64,000 nt of DNA from Aliiroseovarius crassostreae (GCF_001307765.1 NZ_LKBA01000004.1:558001-622000); one strand, 5' to 3'; positions 28,854 to 38,230 are shown, counted from the first letter of the stretch. Made by a program: numbers and translations. Notes: generated from the sequence alone by a model not told the origin.

Positions 28854-28867
28854 AATTTGCGCTAACA
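28854..28867. promoter_or_regulatory. LacI-family-like operator (possible CceR site), sdh promoter
   Basis: AATTTGCGCTAACA matches the LacI-type palindrome TGTTAGCGCTAACA at 11 of 14 positions. Similar motifs occur before mdh and atpI. In R. sphaeroides the LacI-type regulator CceR activates TCA-cycle and ATP synthase genes (established); binding here is inferred. Confidence 0.5.
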
Positions 28868-28885
28868 GATGCGAAAAAACACGTC

Positions 28886-28895
28886 TGTGATCACA
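28886..28895. promoter_or_regulatory. GntR-type palindrome TGTGATCACA, sdh site 1
   Basis: Perfect 10-bp palindrome, centre 28890.5. It is identical to the sites before sucC and the GntR gene at 45174, and 21 bp centre-to-centre from sdh site 2. Confidence 0.8.
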
Positions 28896-28906
28896 AAAAA
28901 ATATTT

Positions 28907-28916
28907 TGTGATCACG
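28907..28916. promoter_or_regulatory. GntR-type palindrome, sdh site 2
   Basis: TGTGATCACG, one mismatch from TGTGATCACA, centre 28911.5. Paired with site 1 at a spacing of two DNA turns. Confidence 0.75.
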
Positions 28917-29054
28917 AATTGGCGTGCCGTAATTCTGATGGAAAGAGTTGGTTAATGTATGCCGTAGCACACAGGACTATGCCACCATTTTTGCGCCACC
29001 GCAGGACGGATCTGAGCCGTAACGGTGGCGCTGTTGAAGGTTGGTTCCCTCAAA

Positions 29055-30089
29055 TTACATCGGCATCAGGGCCCAGTAATCAAGATCCAACATGACATCG
29101 GGCAGGTATTTGCCATCGTCACCTTTCAGCGCAAATGCCTCTGCGCCATGTTTGACCGCGACAAGGCGCAGGCGAATGGCCCCAACGCCCGGCACCCCGG
29201 TTTCTGCCTTGTCGAGAACCTCTGACCACGCTCGGATCGTATCGCCCGAGAAGCAGGGGTTGGCATGGGCGCCGCCATTGAGACCGACAATCATCTGCGC
29301 GTTGGCAAGCCCGTTGAAGGACAACGCACGGGCCATGGAAATCACATGCCCCCCATAGATCAGCCGCAGTCCATCCGGACGGAAGGTGGCGTCAAAATGC
29401 ACTTTGGCAGTATTCTGCCACAGGCGGGTCGCCATCATGTGCTCGGCTTCCTCCACGGTGACGCCGTCCACATGATCAATTTTCTCACCGATCTCGTAGT
29501 CGCCCCAGCGATGCGGCTCACCTGCAAGGGTGAAATCGTAATCCTCAAAGGACAACCCCTCCGGGATGACAAGGTCTTCGACGCCCAGAACCTGTTTCAG
29601 CTCCGGGATCACGGTTTTCGGGGCAGGGGCTTCCAGATTGCCTTTGCGCACCATGACCCAGCGCACATATTCCAGCACGGCCTCGCCGGTCTGGTTGATG
29701 CCCACCGTGTGCACCCAGACCACGCCGGATTTGCCATTGGAGTTTTCCTTCAGGCCGATCACCTTGGACATCGAACGCAGCGTGTCGCCCGGATAAACCG
29801 GTTTCAGCCAGCGGCCTTCAGCGTAGCCCAGATTGGCCACCGCGTTCAGCGAAATATCCGGCACGGTTTTTCCAAAGACAACGTGAAAGGCAATCAGATC
29901 ATCCAGCGGCGACCCTTCCAGTCCACAGGCCCCGGCAAATTCGTCCGAGGAGTAAAGCGCGTGACGGGCCGGATACAAAGCGTGGTAAAGGGCGCGTTCC
30001 CCTTCGGCCACGGTGCGGGGCACCGCGTGGGCAATCTCGTCGCCCAGTTTATAGTCTTCAAAGAAGCGGCCCGGATTGGTTTTGGCCAT
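29055..30089 (-). CDS. mch: Mesaconyl-CoA hydratase (MaoC-like)
   Basis: A 344-residue protein with two hot-dog/MaoC-type halves. The N-terminus AKTNPGRFFEDYKLGDEIAHAVPRTV and the C-terminal half with GGHVISMARALSFNGLANA fit the mesaconyl-CoA hydratase of the ethylmalonyl-CoA pathway, which converts mesaconyl-C1-CoA to beta-methylmalyl-CoA during acetyl-CoA assimilation. The nearby malyl-CoA thioesterase gene and the arrangement mcl2-nnrU-mch-sdh, which I recall from R. sphaeroides, support this. The alternative is another MaoC-family dehydratase. Confidence 0.9.
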   Translation of the reverse strand: MAKTNPGRFFEDYKLGDEIAHAVPRTVAEGERALYHALYPARHALYSSDEFAGACGLEGSPLDDLIAFHVVFGKTVPDISLNAVANLGYAEGRWLKPVYPGDTLRSMSKVIGLKENSNGKSGVVWVHTVGINQTGEAVLEYVRWVMVRKGNLEAPAPKTVIPELKQVLGVEDLVIPEGLSFEDYDFTLAGEPHRWGDYEIGEKIDHVDGVTVEEAEHMMATRLWQNTAKVHFDATFRPDGLRLIYGGHVISMARALSFNGLANAQMIVGLNGGAHANPCFSGDTIRAWSEVLDKAETGVPGVGAIRLRLVAVKHGAEAFALKGDDGKYLPDVMLDLDYWALMPM

Positions 30090-30111
30090 CTTTCATCTCC
30101 TAGATTTGAGG

Positions 30112-30660
30112 TCACGCCCCAAAAGGCGCAGGGCCGATCAGCCCGTGTATATATCCGATCACCGCAAGCAAGATCACCGAGGCCACAAGGAACATCGCGT
30201 CCTTGGCAATGCTGCCTTTCGGGTTCGGGGTCCAGTTGGGGTCCGCCGCATTGATCACCTTCATCTCGGCCATTGCCCAGACGGTCAAGCCGCCAAACAG
30301 CACGTAAGAGGCCGGGTCAGGGTTCACCATCATATGCGCCACCGCCCAAACGATCATGCCCGTCAGCATCGGGTGGCGCATCTTGTAGAGGATTGCGCCT
30401 TTCGACGGGCCGGGGCTCATCAGGTAAATGGCGATGAGCACGGCCAGATTGTTGATATGTTTGAAGAAGGTCGGATAGGCAAACAGGTCATAGCTTTCCC
30501 ATGCCTTGTAGCCGATCACCATTACGACCACGCCCGCCAGAATGATCCCGGCGGACACAGCTTTGGCCTTCTCGCCCATGGCGGCATGGCGCCCGGGCAG
30601 GGCGCGTTTCCAGAAATGGCCGATATACCACAGGGCGAGGCCGAGGATGAGAAGGGTCAT
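30112..30660 (-). CDS. NnrU-family membrane protein
   Basis: A 182-residue protein from the ATG of MTLLILGLALWYIGHFWKRALP; the longer frame to 30723 overlaps the upstream gene. It has about five membrane segments and the conserved RHPMLTGMIVWAVAHMMVNPD stretch of NnrU. NnrU was described near denitrification genes but its activity is unknown; the fold resembles isoprenylcysteine methyltransferase-like membrane proteins. It lies 25 bp after the malyl-CoA thioesterase gene and 22 bp before mch, so it is in the same operon. Confidence 0.85.
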   Translation of the reverse strand: MTLLILGLALWYIGHFWKRALPGRHAAMGEKAKAVSAGIILAGVVVMVIGYKAWESYDLFAYPTFFKHINNLAVLIAIYLMSPGPSKGAILYKMRHPMLTGMIVWAVAHMMVNPDPASYVLFGGLTVWAMAEMKVINAADPNWTPNPKGSIAKDAMFLVASVILLAVIGYIHGLIGPAPFGA

Positions 30661-30685
30661 GGTGGGTCTCCGAACGTGTTGGGCC

Positions 30686-31534
30686 TCAGCCCTCCAGCGC
30701 CTTGATCGCCTCGGCTTTGGCAAGAATACCTTTTGCCGTCATAACATGCAGGTTTTCGACGATTTTACCATCCACAACCGCAACGCCCTGCCCCGAGGCT
30801 TCGGCCTCTTCAAAAGCGGCAATCTGGCGCTGGGCGAGGTCAATTTCCGCGTCAGAAGGCGCAAAGGCGTCGTTGGCGACAGCCAGTTGGGCCGGGTGGA
30901 TCAGCGTTTTGCCATCCATGCCCATATCGCGCCCCTGGTCACATTCGGCCCGCAGACCGTCTTCGTCCTTGAAAGCGTTGTAGACGCCGTCAATGATCAC
31001 AACATCATAGGCCTTGGCCGCGATCAGGCACATATGCAGCCCGCCCATCATCGGCAGGCGGTCGGCACGGAACCGGGTGTTCAACTCCTTGGCCAGATCA
31101 TTGGTGCCCATGACAAACCCCTTCAGGCGCGGATGGGCTGCAATTTCGGCAGCATTCAGCATCCCCATCGGAGTTTCCATCATTGCCCAGAGATCCACGT
31201 CAGGGATCAGCGCGGCCAGGTCATCGAGCTGCGCGGCTGAGCCCACTTTCGGCATCAGGATGGCGTCGATATCCGCGCCCACCATGGCCGCCACATCCTC
31301 TTTGCCCCATTCGGTATCAAACCCGTTGATGCGAACAATCTTGGCACGGTTGCCATATCCGCCCTTGTCGAGTTCGGCGCGCAGAGTGGCGCGGGCCTCG
31401 ACCTTGGCATCGGGGGCAACGGCGTCTTCGAGGTCGAAAATGATCGCATCGCAGGCCAGGCCACGCGCCTTTTCCAAAGCGCGTTCTTTCGAGCCGGGAA
31501 TGTAGAGGACGGACCGGTAGGGACGGTGAGACAT
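30686..31534 (-). CDS. mcl2: (3S)-malyl-CoA thioesterase, CitE-like (Mcl2)
   Basis: A 282-residue HpcH/HpaI-CitE family protein from the ATG of MSHRPYRSVLYIPGSKERALEKA. DAIIFDLEDAVAPDAK and VRINGFDTEWG carry the substrate/Mg2+ residues, and later LMPKVGS and MMETPMGMLNA complete the site. The N-terminus is closer to R. sphaeroides Mcl2, which hydrolyses malyl-CoA to malate, than to the lyase Mcl1. It closes the ethylmalonyl-CoA pathway and delivers malate to the nearby TCA genes. First gene of mcl2-nnrU-mch. Lyase activity cannot be excluded from sequence. Confidence 0.87.
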   Translation of the reverse strand: MSHRPYRSVLYIPGSKERALEKARGLACDAIIFDLEDAVAPDAKVEARATLRAELDKGGYGNRAKIVRINGFDTEWGKEDVAAMVGADIDAILMPKVGSAAQLDDLAALIPDVDLWAMMETPMGMLNAAEIAAHPRLKGFVMGTNDLAKELNTRFRADRLPMMGGLHMCLIAAKAYDVVIIDGVYNAFKDEDGLRAECDQGRDMGMDGKTLIHPAQLAVANDAFAPSDAEIDLAQRQIAAFEEAEASGQGVAVVDGKIVENLHVMTAKGILAKAEAIKALEG

Positions 31535-31846
31535 GATTCTGGTTCTCCGCAATATTCTTGCGCACAGCATCGCGATTGCGCAGCATTTCGCAAGGGTAGA
31601 TTTGCTGCATTGCAGAATTTCTGCGCGATGCCCTGCCCGCCGGGGCCAAAGTGCGGCGCGTTAACCAGTTCTTCGGGCTTGAGGCGCAGGCTGATTGGAC
31701 CCGCCGAGCGACGGGAGGGCCCGTGGTCGGCCACCGATGTCACCCAGGTGACACGGGATGCAGCTCGGCACCTGATCGGACTTGGGATCTGTATCGCCGT
31801 AACCCGGATGGCCCGGTGCAGTGCCCCTGTATGAAAGGGAAGACAC
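31535..31846. other. mcl2 upstream region with several inverted repeats
   Basis: 312 bp between divergent genes. It holds TTGCG-N8-CGCAA (31576-31593), CTGCA-T-TGCAG (31605-31615) and TGTCACC-CA-GGTGACA (31738-31753). The first two are placed for control of mcl2, the last for the small secreted protein gene. No gene seen. Confidence 0.55.
31738..31753. promoter_or_regulatory. 16-bp perfect palindrome, possible operator
   Basis: TGTCACC-CA-GGTGACA, about 94 bp upstream of the start of the 110-aa secreted protein gene. The cognate regulator is unknown. Confidence 0.4.
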
Positions 31847-32179
31847 ATGAACCTTTTGTTGAAACAACGGATCCTGGCCTTGGCGCTGGTGTCGGGGGCG
31901 CTGCTCCTGTCGATACAGAATGCCTATGCTCAGGGGCGCAACTGTGCGCCGCGATTGGCGGTGGTGGAACGCTTGACGGAAACTTATGGCGAGACCAGGC
32001 AGTCGATCGGTCTGGCGACAAATAATACGGTGGTCGAAGTGTTTGCCTCTGCGGAAAGTGGCAGCTGGACTATTACCGTGACCAATCCGCAGGGGATCAC
32101 CTGCCTGGTGGCTGCAGGTCGCAGCTTTGAGGCGCTGAACGAAGAACTGACCCCGGCCATGCTGGGGGAACCCGCCTGA
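31847..32179 (+). CDS. Small secreted protein of unknown function
   Basis: A 110-residue protein with a signal peptide (ALALVSGALLLSIQNAYAQ). The mature part has two cysteines (NCAPRLAVV, ITCLVAAG) that could form a disulfide in the periplasm, and the region TVVEVFASAESGSWTITVTNPQGITCLVAAGRSFE looks like a small beta domain. I do not recognise a characterised family. It stands alone, convergent with the TauE-like gene. Confidence 0.75.
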   Translation: MNLLLKQRILALALVSGALLLSIQNAYAQGRNCAPRLAVVERLTETYGETRQSIGLATNNTVVEVFASAESGSWTITVTNPQGITCLVAAGRSFEALNEELTPAMLGEPA

Positions 32180-32200
32180 CGGCGGGGCTGACTGCCACCT

Positions 32201-32959
32201 TCAGGTCAGCCCTTCCCAGATCAGCTTGGTGCCGGTTATCAGCAGGAACGCATAGGTCAGTCGGAAAAACCACTGCTCGGGCATCAAATGGTGCAGCTTT
32301 ACCCCCGCCCAGATGCCCGCGACCGCAAAGGGGGCAAGGAACAGATCGGCCTTGATCGTTTGCCATGAAAAGATGCCAAGGGCCGCATAGGGGATGAATT
32401 TCATCCCGTTGATCGCCCAAAAGACGATCACCGTGGTGGCCTGAAACCTCAGCTTGTCAAGGCGGCGCGACAGCAGGAACACCGCCGCAGGTGGTCCTCC
32501 CGCGTGGCTGATGAAGCTGGTCAGCCCCGCCAAAATGCCCCAGAACAAGCCCGGCCCCTTACTCATCGGGTGCGCCGCAGGCGGGATCCACCCCCGGCCT
32601 CGGGCAATCTGGAAGGCAACAAACCCCACCGCAATCAGTCCGATCAGCAGGCGAAACAGATCCGCATTGGCGATGGAATACAGCACCGCCCCCAATGCCA
32701 CGCCGGGCAGCGCGCCGAGGATCAGCGTCTTGGCCGCATCTCCGTCCCATTTGCCCCAATAGGGTCGCAGGGCGGTCACATCCATCAACATCAACAGCGG
32801 CAGCATCAGGCCAATTGCAGCGCCTGGCTCAAGAATCAGCGCAAGCAGTGGGGTTGCCGCAAAGGCAGCACCCGAGCCAAATCCCCCCTTGGAAATGCCT
32901 GCAAACAGCACGGCCGGGATCGCGAAGGCAAAGAATGTGAAATCCAGAATTTCCGGCAT
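32201..32959 (-). CDS. Sulfite/organosulfonate exporter TauE/SafE family protein
   Basis: A 252-residue membrane protein with about eight helices in two homologous halves. The N-terminal KGGFGSGAAFAATPLLALI and the second-half GLTSFISHAGGPPAAVFLLSR are the two TauE/SafE signature motifs. Family members export sulfite, sulfoacetate or related anions; the substrate here is unknown. It is divergent from mdh, with a LacI-type motif in the gap. Confidence 0.9.
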   Translation of the reverse strand: MPEILDFTFFAFAIPAVLFAGISKGGFGSGAAFAATPLLALILEPGAAIGLMLPLLMLMDVTALRPYWGKWDGDAAKTLILGALPGVALGAVLYSIANADLFRLLIGLIAVGFVAFQIARGRGWIPPAAHPMSKGPGLFWGILAGLTSFISHAGGPPAAVFLLSRRLDKLRFQATTVIVFWAINGMKFIPYAALGIFSWQTIKADLFLAPFAVAGIWAGVKLHHLMPEQWFFRLTYAFLLITGTKLIWEGLT

Positions 32960-32990
32960 AGGTTCGGTGCAAACTGCATGTTTTAAGTCG

Positions 32991-34079
<1,089 letters not shown>

Positions 34080-34102
34080 TCCAAGCCGTTGAGAGGAAAA
34101 AG

Positions 34103-34130
34103 AAAAGCCGGTGCATCTGCACCGGCTTTT
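34103..34130 (+). terminator. mdh intrinsic terminator
   Basis: AAAAGCCGGTGC and GCACCGGCTTTT form a 12-bp stem around ATCT, followed by TTTT. It is 24 bp after the mdh stop. Confidence 0.92.
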
Positions 34131-34155
34131 TGCGTTTCATGGAGATCGGGGGCTG

Positions 34156-35241
34156 TCAGAGGTTGCGTTCTCGGATCCGCTTTGCCAGCGTTTTGGCCTC
34201 TGTTCGAAGACTGGCGTCGAACCCGCTGGTGGTGAGGTCGACCCCAAGCCCGGGGGCGATCTTGGCAATGGACGCCAAGGGATCAATCGCCATCTCAAAC
34301 AGCTTGCCGCGCTTTGACAATTGTCGTGCCTGCCAGCCGTTCAGGCAAAACAGCTCATCATAAATCAGAAGCGCCTCGGCCAGGGGATCTTCCGCACCAT
34401 TGATTGCCATCACATTGCATTTGCGCGCATTGTTTAACAGCATGTTCCAATGGTTGGTGCGTTCGACATATTTCAGCGATTTATAGGCCCAGTGCAGCGG
34501 CGTGATACCGTCAAAATGCAAGATCCGCAGATGCTGCGCCGTTTCGTGAGGCAGCACATCCCCCCCGCGTTTTGTCTTGGCCTTGTGGATGGCAATAAAC
34601 CCGTCCCCTTTGCGCGGGGTCAGGGTCTTTCCGCTGCTATGCCCACCCATGCCGCCGGACATGAACCGGTTGCTGGCCCCATAGATGTCTCGGGCCAGAT
34701 CACGATCCTTGATCGCGCCGCGCAGCATCCCTCCGAACAGGCCATAGGTCTGAGCGGGGTGGTGGACAGGCCCCCAGCACCGTTCCAGATTGGGAATTTT
34801 CAGCCAGGGTGTTTGAAAGCTGAAATCCTGCGCCATCGCGTCGTCCGGTGCCCAAAGAAATTCGTCCGCATCAATATGCAGGATCAGATCTGCTTTGCTT
34901 CTGTGCTTGGCATCGTTTGCGTTCAGCGCCTGTCGCCCGGTCTGCAGCGGCGGGACGGTGCCATTGTTCAATCTGGCCCAGTGGGTGGGATCGCAACGGG
35001 TGACCTCGACGCCATCAAGGGTCTCAAGCAGATCCGCCGCCGGGTCCTGTGGATTGTCGAAATAGAGGTGAACCTGATGTGCCCCAAGCGAGAGGTGATG
35101 ACAGGCAAAGGCAAGAACCAGCGGGAGTGGTTCGCGCACGGTGGACACAACGGACCAGCTTGGACAAGGTGTTTCGGGCAAAAGGGAACTCGCAGGTAAT
35201 GATCTTGCTTGCACTCTATCCAGCCCGAGGTGAGAAGCCAA
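34156..35241 (-). CDS. Glycosyltransferase family 2-like protein
   Basis: Up to 361 residues. The frame opens at a TTG (35241); a GTG at 35214 is an alternative, and family homology seems to begin near WSVVSTVREPLPLVLAFACHHLSLGA, so the true start is uncertain. LILHIDADEFLW contains the DxD metal/nucleotide-sugar motif, followed by a HWAYKSLKYVERTNHW segment typical of the group of GT2-like proteins found in Rhodobacterales, which probably build surface polysaccharide. It lies between mdh and sucC on the opposite strand; the neighbours give no clue to the sugar. Confidence 0.82.
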   Translation of the reverse strand: MASHLGLDRVQARSLPASSLLPETPCPSWSVVSTVREPLPLVLAFACHHLSLGAHQVHLYFDNPQDPAADLLETLDGVEVTRCDPTHWARLNNGTVPPLQTGRQALNANDAKHRSKADLILHIDADEFLWAPDDAMAQDFSFQTPWLKIPNLERCWGPVHHPAQTYGLFGGMLRGAIKDRDLARDIYGASNRFMSGGMGGHSSGKTLTPRKGDGFIAIHKAKTKRGGDVLPHETAQHLRILHFDGITPLHWAYKSLKYVERTNHWNMLLNNARKCNVMAINGAEDPLAEALLIYDELFCLNGWQARQLSKRGKLFEMAIDPLASIAKIAPGLGVDLTTSGFDASLRTEAKTLAKRIRERNL

Positions 35242-35363
35242 TTGAGAAAGGGATTCGCACCAGATTTGTGGGTTTCTTCCCAGAAGTTGCTGATTTTGGG
35301 TGATTTACGATCTTTCGGACAGAAGCAGCGACATTTTCAGGGCAATATGCGGCATCTCCAATT

Positions 35364-35373
35364 TGTGATCACA
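35364..35373. promoter_or_regulatory. GntR-type palindrome TGTGATCACA, suc site 1
   Basis: Perfect palindrome, centre 35368.5, about 140 bp upstream of sucC. Centre-to-centre distance to site 2 is 21 bp, as at sdh. Confidence 0.8.
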
Positions 35374-35384
35374 GGTTTTGGGGG

Positions 35385-35394
35385 TGTGATCACA
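35385..35394. promoter_or_regulatory. GntR-type palindrome TGTGATCACA, suc site 2
   Basis: Perfect palindrome, centre 35389.5, about 118 bp upstream of the sucC ATG. The promoter should lie downstream, which fits activation. Confidence 0.8.
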
Positions 35395-35507
35395 AATGAG
35401 AAAAAAATACCGAAAAAACCCATTTCCCCGTCAAAAATCGTTTCTTTACATGTTCTGTTGTGCATTCTGACCGGGAACACACTGGACCAACTGGATAGGA
35501 TGATTTC

Positions 35508-36701
35508 ATGAACATTCATGAATACCAGGCGAAGGCCCTTCTGAAATCCTACGGTGCCCCCGTTTCCGAGGGTCGCGCCGTATTGAAAGCAGAAGATGCC
35601 AAGACCGCCGCAGGTGAACTCGATGGCCCGCTTTGGGTGGTCAAAGCCCAAATTCACGCAGGTGGCCGCGGCAAAGGTTCCTTCAAGGAAGCTGACGCTG
35701 GCGAAAAAGGCGGTGTGCGCCTGACCAAATCGGTGGAAGAAGCCGCCGAAGAAGCCAAGAAGATGCTGGGCCGCACCCTTGTGACCCACCAGACCGGCCC
35801 GGCCGGCAAGCAAGTCAACCGCATCTATATCGAAGCCGGTTCCGGCATCGAGCGTGAACTGTATCTCGCTCTGCTGGTCGACCGTCAGACCTCGCGCATT
35901 TCGTTCGTCTGCTCGACCGAAGGCGGCATGGACATTGAAGAGGTGGCTGCGGCGACCCCGGAAAAGATCCTGTCCTTCTCGGTGGATCCGGCAACCGGTT
36001 ACCAAGGCTTCCACGGCCGCCGCATCGCGTTTGCGCTGGGCCTTGAAGGCGCTCAGATCAAGCAGTGCGTGAAACTGATGGGTCAGCTCTACAAAGCTTT
36101 CGTTGAGAAAGACATGGAGATGCTGGAGATCAACCCGCTGATCGTGGCCGAAGGCGGCGACCTCAAGGTGCTCGACGCCAAGGTTGGCTTTGACGGCAAC
36201 GCTGTCTATCGCCACCCGGATATTGCCGAGCTGCGCGACACCACCGAAGAAGACCCGAAAGAGCTGGAAGCGTCGAAATACGACCTGAACTACATCGCTC
36301 TGGACGGTGAGATCGGCTGCATGGTGAACGGCGCTGGCCTGGCAATGGCCACCATGGACATCATCAAGCTCTACGGTGCTGAACCGGCCAACTTCCTGGA
36401 CGTAGGTGGCGGCGCCACCAAAGAGAAAGTGACCGAAGCCTTCAAGATCATCACCTCGGATCCCAACGTCAAAGGCATCCTCGTGAACATCTTCGGCGGC
36501 ATCATGCGCTGTGACGTCATCGCCGAAGGCGTGGTAGCAGCCGTGAAAGAAGTGGGCCTGCAGGTTCCGCTGGTCGTGCGTCTGGAAGGCACCAACGTGG
36601 AAGCCGGGAAAGAGATCATCAACAACTCAGACGTTGACGTGATCGCAGCCGACAACCTGTCGGACGGCGCAGAGAAAATCGTGAAAGCGGTGAAGGGCTA
36701 G
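35508..36701 (+). CDS. sucC: Succinyl-CoA synthetase beta subunit (ADP-forming)
   Basis: A 397-residue ATP-grasp subunit of normal length. [22 protein letters not shown] is the classical SucC N-terminus, [11 protein letters not shown] the nucleotide-binding loop, and [19 protein letters not shown] with [15 protein letters not shown] the CoA-ligase part. With SucD it makes succinate, ATP and CoA from succinyl-CoA. AGGATG precedes the start. It opens the suc operon under a pair of GntR-type palindromes. A lipoprotein gene, not sucD, follows 5 bp later. Confidence 0.99.
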   Translation: MNIHEYQAKALLKSYGAPVSEGRAVLKAEDAKTAAGELDGPLWVVKAQIHAGGRGKGSFKEADAGEKGGVRLTKSVEEAAEEAKKMLGRTLVTHQTGPAGKQVNRIYIEAGSGIERELYLALLVDRQTSRISFVCSTEGGMDIEEVAAATPEKILSFSVDPATGYQGFHGRRIAFALGLEGAQIKQCVKLMGQLYKAFVEKDMEMLEINPLIVAEGGDLKVLDAKVGFDGNAVYRHPDIAELRDTTEEDPKELEASKYDLNYIALDGEIGCMVNGAGLAMATMDIIKLYGAEPANFLDVGGGATKEKVTEAFKIITSDPNVKGILVNIFGGIMRCDVIAEGVVAAVKEVGLQVPLVVRLEGTNVEAGKEIINNSDVDVIAADNLSDGAEKIVKAVKG

Positions 36702-36706
36702 ATCGA

Positions 36707-37330
36707 ATGATGTCGTACAAGTACTTGTGTGCAGGTGTGGCCTTCGCCCTGGCCGGCTGCTCAGGGGCGGTTGTCTCTCCGAGCCACAACAGCTCGGCTG
36801 TTAAGAGATTTCCAGTCCCGGAAGAGGCGCGCAATATGACCGTCGAGCAGTATCAGGCTTTCATGTCTGGTGAACCGGTAGTGGATGGAGCAAATGAAAG
36901 TGCTGCTGCGCCAGTCCAACCCGCTGAGTCTTCATCGCGCGCGCCAAGTTCCGTGGTCTCTACCTTCATGCAAACCTGCAACGCCCAACTGGGAAATCCT
37001 TCTGGGATTGTTCAGGCTGCGCAACAGATAGGGTTTTCCGGCGGTTTGGGGTCATCAGATGCCCAGGTGTCCGAGATCATTGGTGGGCAATTGCTGTTCA
37101 ACCCTGCGCTTGATCAGACCGTACAGGTCAATGTTGCCACTTCTAATGCGTTTGAGTGCGCGGTCACGACCTCGGACGTGGCTGATCCCTTGGCATTGAA
37201 GGCCGAGTTTTATGAGGCGGTCGGCGTTAAGGGCAATCGCAACATGGTGAATGCTTCGATCAATGGCAAAGCCTACACTTACAAATTCGACACACGTGGC
37301 GGTGAAGCGCTCGTGGTGTTTAGCAACTAA
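36707..37330 (+). CDS. Predicted lipoprotein encoded between sucC and sucD
   Basis: A 207-residue protein with a lipobox (FALAGCSG), so a lipid-anchored exported protein. A low-complexity Ser/Ala/Pro linker (about residues 55-85) precedes a C-terminal domain with two cysteines (MQTCNAQLG, AFECAVTT). I do not recognise a family. The start (ATG 36707 or 36710) is 5 bp after sucC, and sucD begins 15 bp after its stop, so it is transcribed inside the suc operon. Codon use is less biased than in sucC/sucD. An envelope protein inserted between subunits of one enzyme is unusual; a functional link is not established. Confidence 0.85.
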   Translation: MMSYKYLCAGVAFALAGCSGAVVSPSHNSSAVKRFPVPEEARNMTVEQYQAFMSGEPVVDGANESAAAPVQPAESSSRAPSSVVSTFMQTCNAQLGNPSGIVQAAQQIGFSGGLGSSDAQVSEIIGGQLLFNPALDQTVQVNVATSNAFECAVTTSDVADPLALKAEFYEAVGVKGNRNMVNASINGKAYTYKFDTRGGEALVVFSN

Positions 37331-37345
37331 CAAGGAGACTACCAC

Positions 37346-38230
37346 ATGGCAGTCCTCATTGACGAAAATACCAAGGTCATCTGTCAGGGCTTCACCGGCT
37401 CGCAGGGTACCTTCCACTCGGAACAGGCGATTGCCTATGGCACCAAAATGGTCGGCGGTGTGACGCCGGGCAAAGGTGGCATGGAGCATCTGAACCTGCC
37501 CGTTTTCAACTCGGTCCACGAGGCGAAAGCCAAGACCGAAGCCAACGCATCGGTGATCTATGTGCCGCCGCCCTTCGCGGCCGACTCGATCCTCGAAGCG
37601 ATTGATGCGGAGATGGAGCTGATTGTCTGCATCACCGAAGGCATTCCGGTTCTGGACATGATGGGCGTGCAGCGCGCGCTTGAAGGGTCTAAATCGCGCC
37701 TCATTGGCCCGAACTGCCCCGGCGTGATCACGCCTGATGCGTGCAAAATCGGCATCATGCCCGGCCACATCCACAAACGTGGCTCGGTTGGCGTTGTATC
37801 GCGCTCCGGCACCCTGACCTATGAGGCTGTGAAACAGACCTCTGACATTGGTCTGGGCCAGTCGACCGCAGTTGGTATCGGTGGTGACCCCATCAAGGGC
37901 ACCGAGCATATCGACGTGCTGGACATGTTCCTGGATGATCCGGAAACCCAATCGATCATCATGATCGGTGAAATCGGTGGCTCGGCAGAAGAAGAAGCTG
38001 CTGAATTCCTGGCCGAACAGAAGAAAAAAGGCCGCTGGAAGCCGGTTGCAGGCTTTATTGCTGGCCGCACCGCCCCTCCGGGCCGTCGCATGGGCCATGC
38101 CGGTGCGATTGTTGCCGGCGGCAAAGGTGGCGCCGAAGACAAGATCGAAGCCATGCGTGCGGCTGGCATTGTGGTGGCCGACAGCCCGGCAACGCTGGGC
38201 GAGGCCGTTCTGGAAGCCATTGGCAAATAA
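37346..38230 (+). CDS. sucD: Succinyl-CoA synthetase alpha subunit
   Basis: A 294-residue subunit. [20 protein letters not shown] is the CoA-binding Rossmann region, [10 protein letters not shown] is conserved, and [17 protein letters not shown] contains the phosphohistidine. It partners SucC. An AAGGAG ribosome-binding site lies in the short gap after the lipoprotein gene. sucA follows after about 70 bp, with no strong terminator. Confidence 0.99.
   Translation: MAVLIDENTKVICQGFTGSQGTFHSEQAIAYGTKMVGGVTPGKGGMEHLNLPVFNSVHEAKAKTEANASVIYVPPPFAADSILEAIDAEMELIVCITEGIPVLDMMGVQRALEGSKSRLIGPNCPGVITPDACKIGIMPGHIHKRGSVGVVSRSGTLTYEAVKQTSDIGLGQSTAVGIGGDPIKGTEHIDVLDMFLDDPETQSIIMIGEIGGSAEEEAAEFLAEQKKKGRWKPVAGFIAGRTAPPGRRMGHAGAIVAGGKGGAEDKIEAMRAAGIVVADSPATLGEAVLEAIGK

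Larger units (their letters stand above)
28660..29054. other. sdhC upstream regulatory region
   Basis: 395 bp between sdhC and the mch stop. It contains a LacI-type motif (28854-28867) and two GntR-type palindromes (28886-28895 and 28907-28916). The sdh promoter should lie between these sites and sdhC. No gene seen. Confidence 0.75.
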
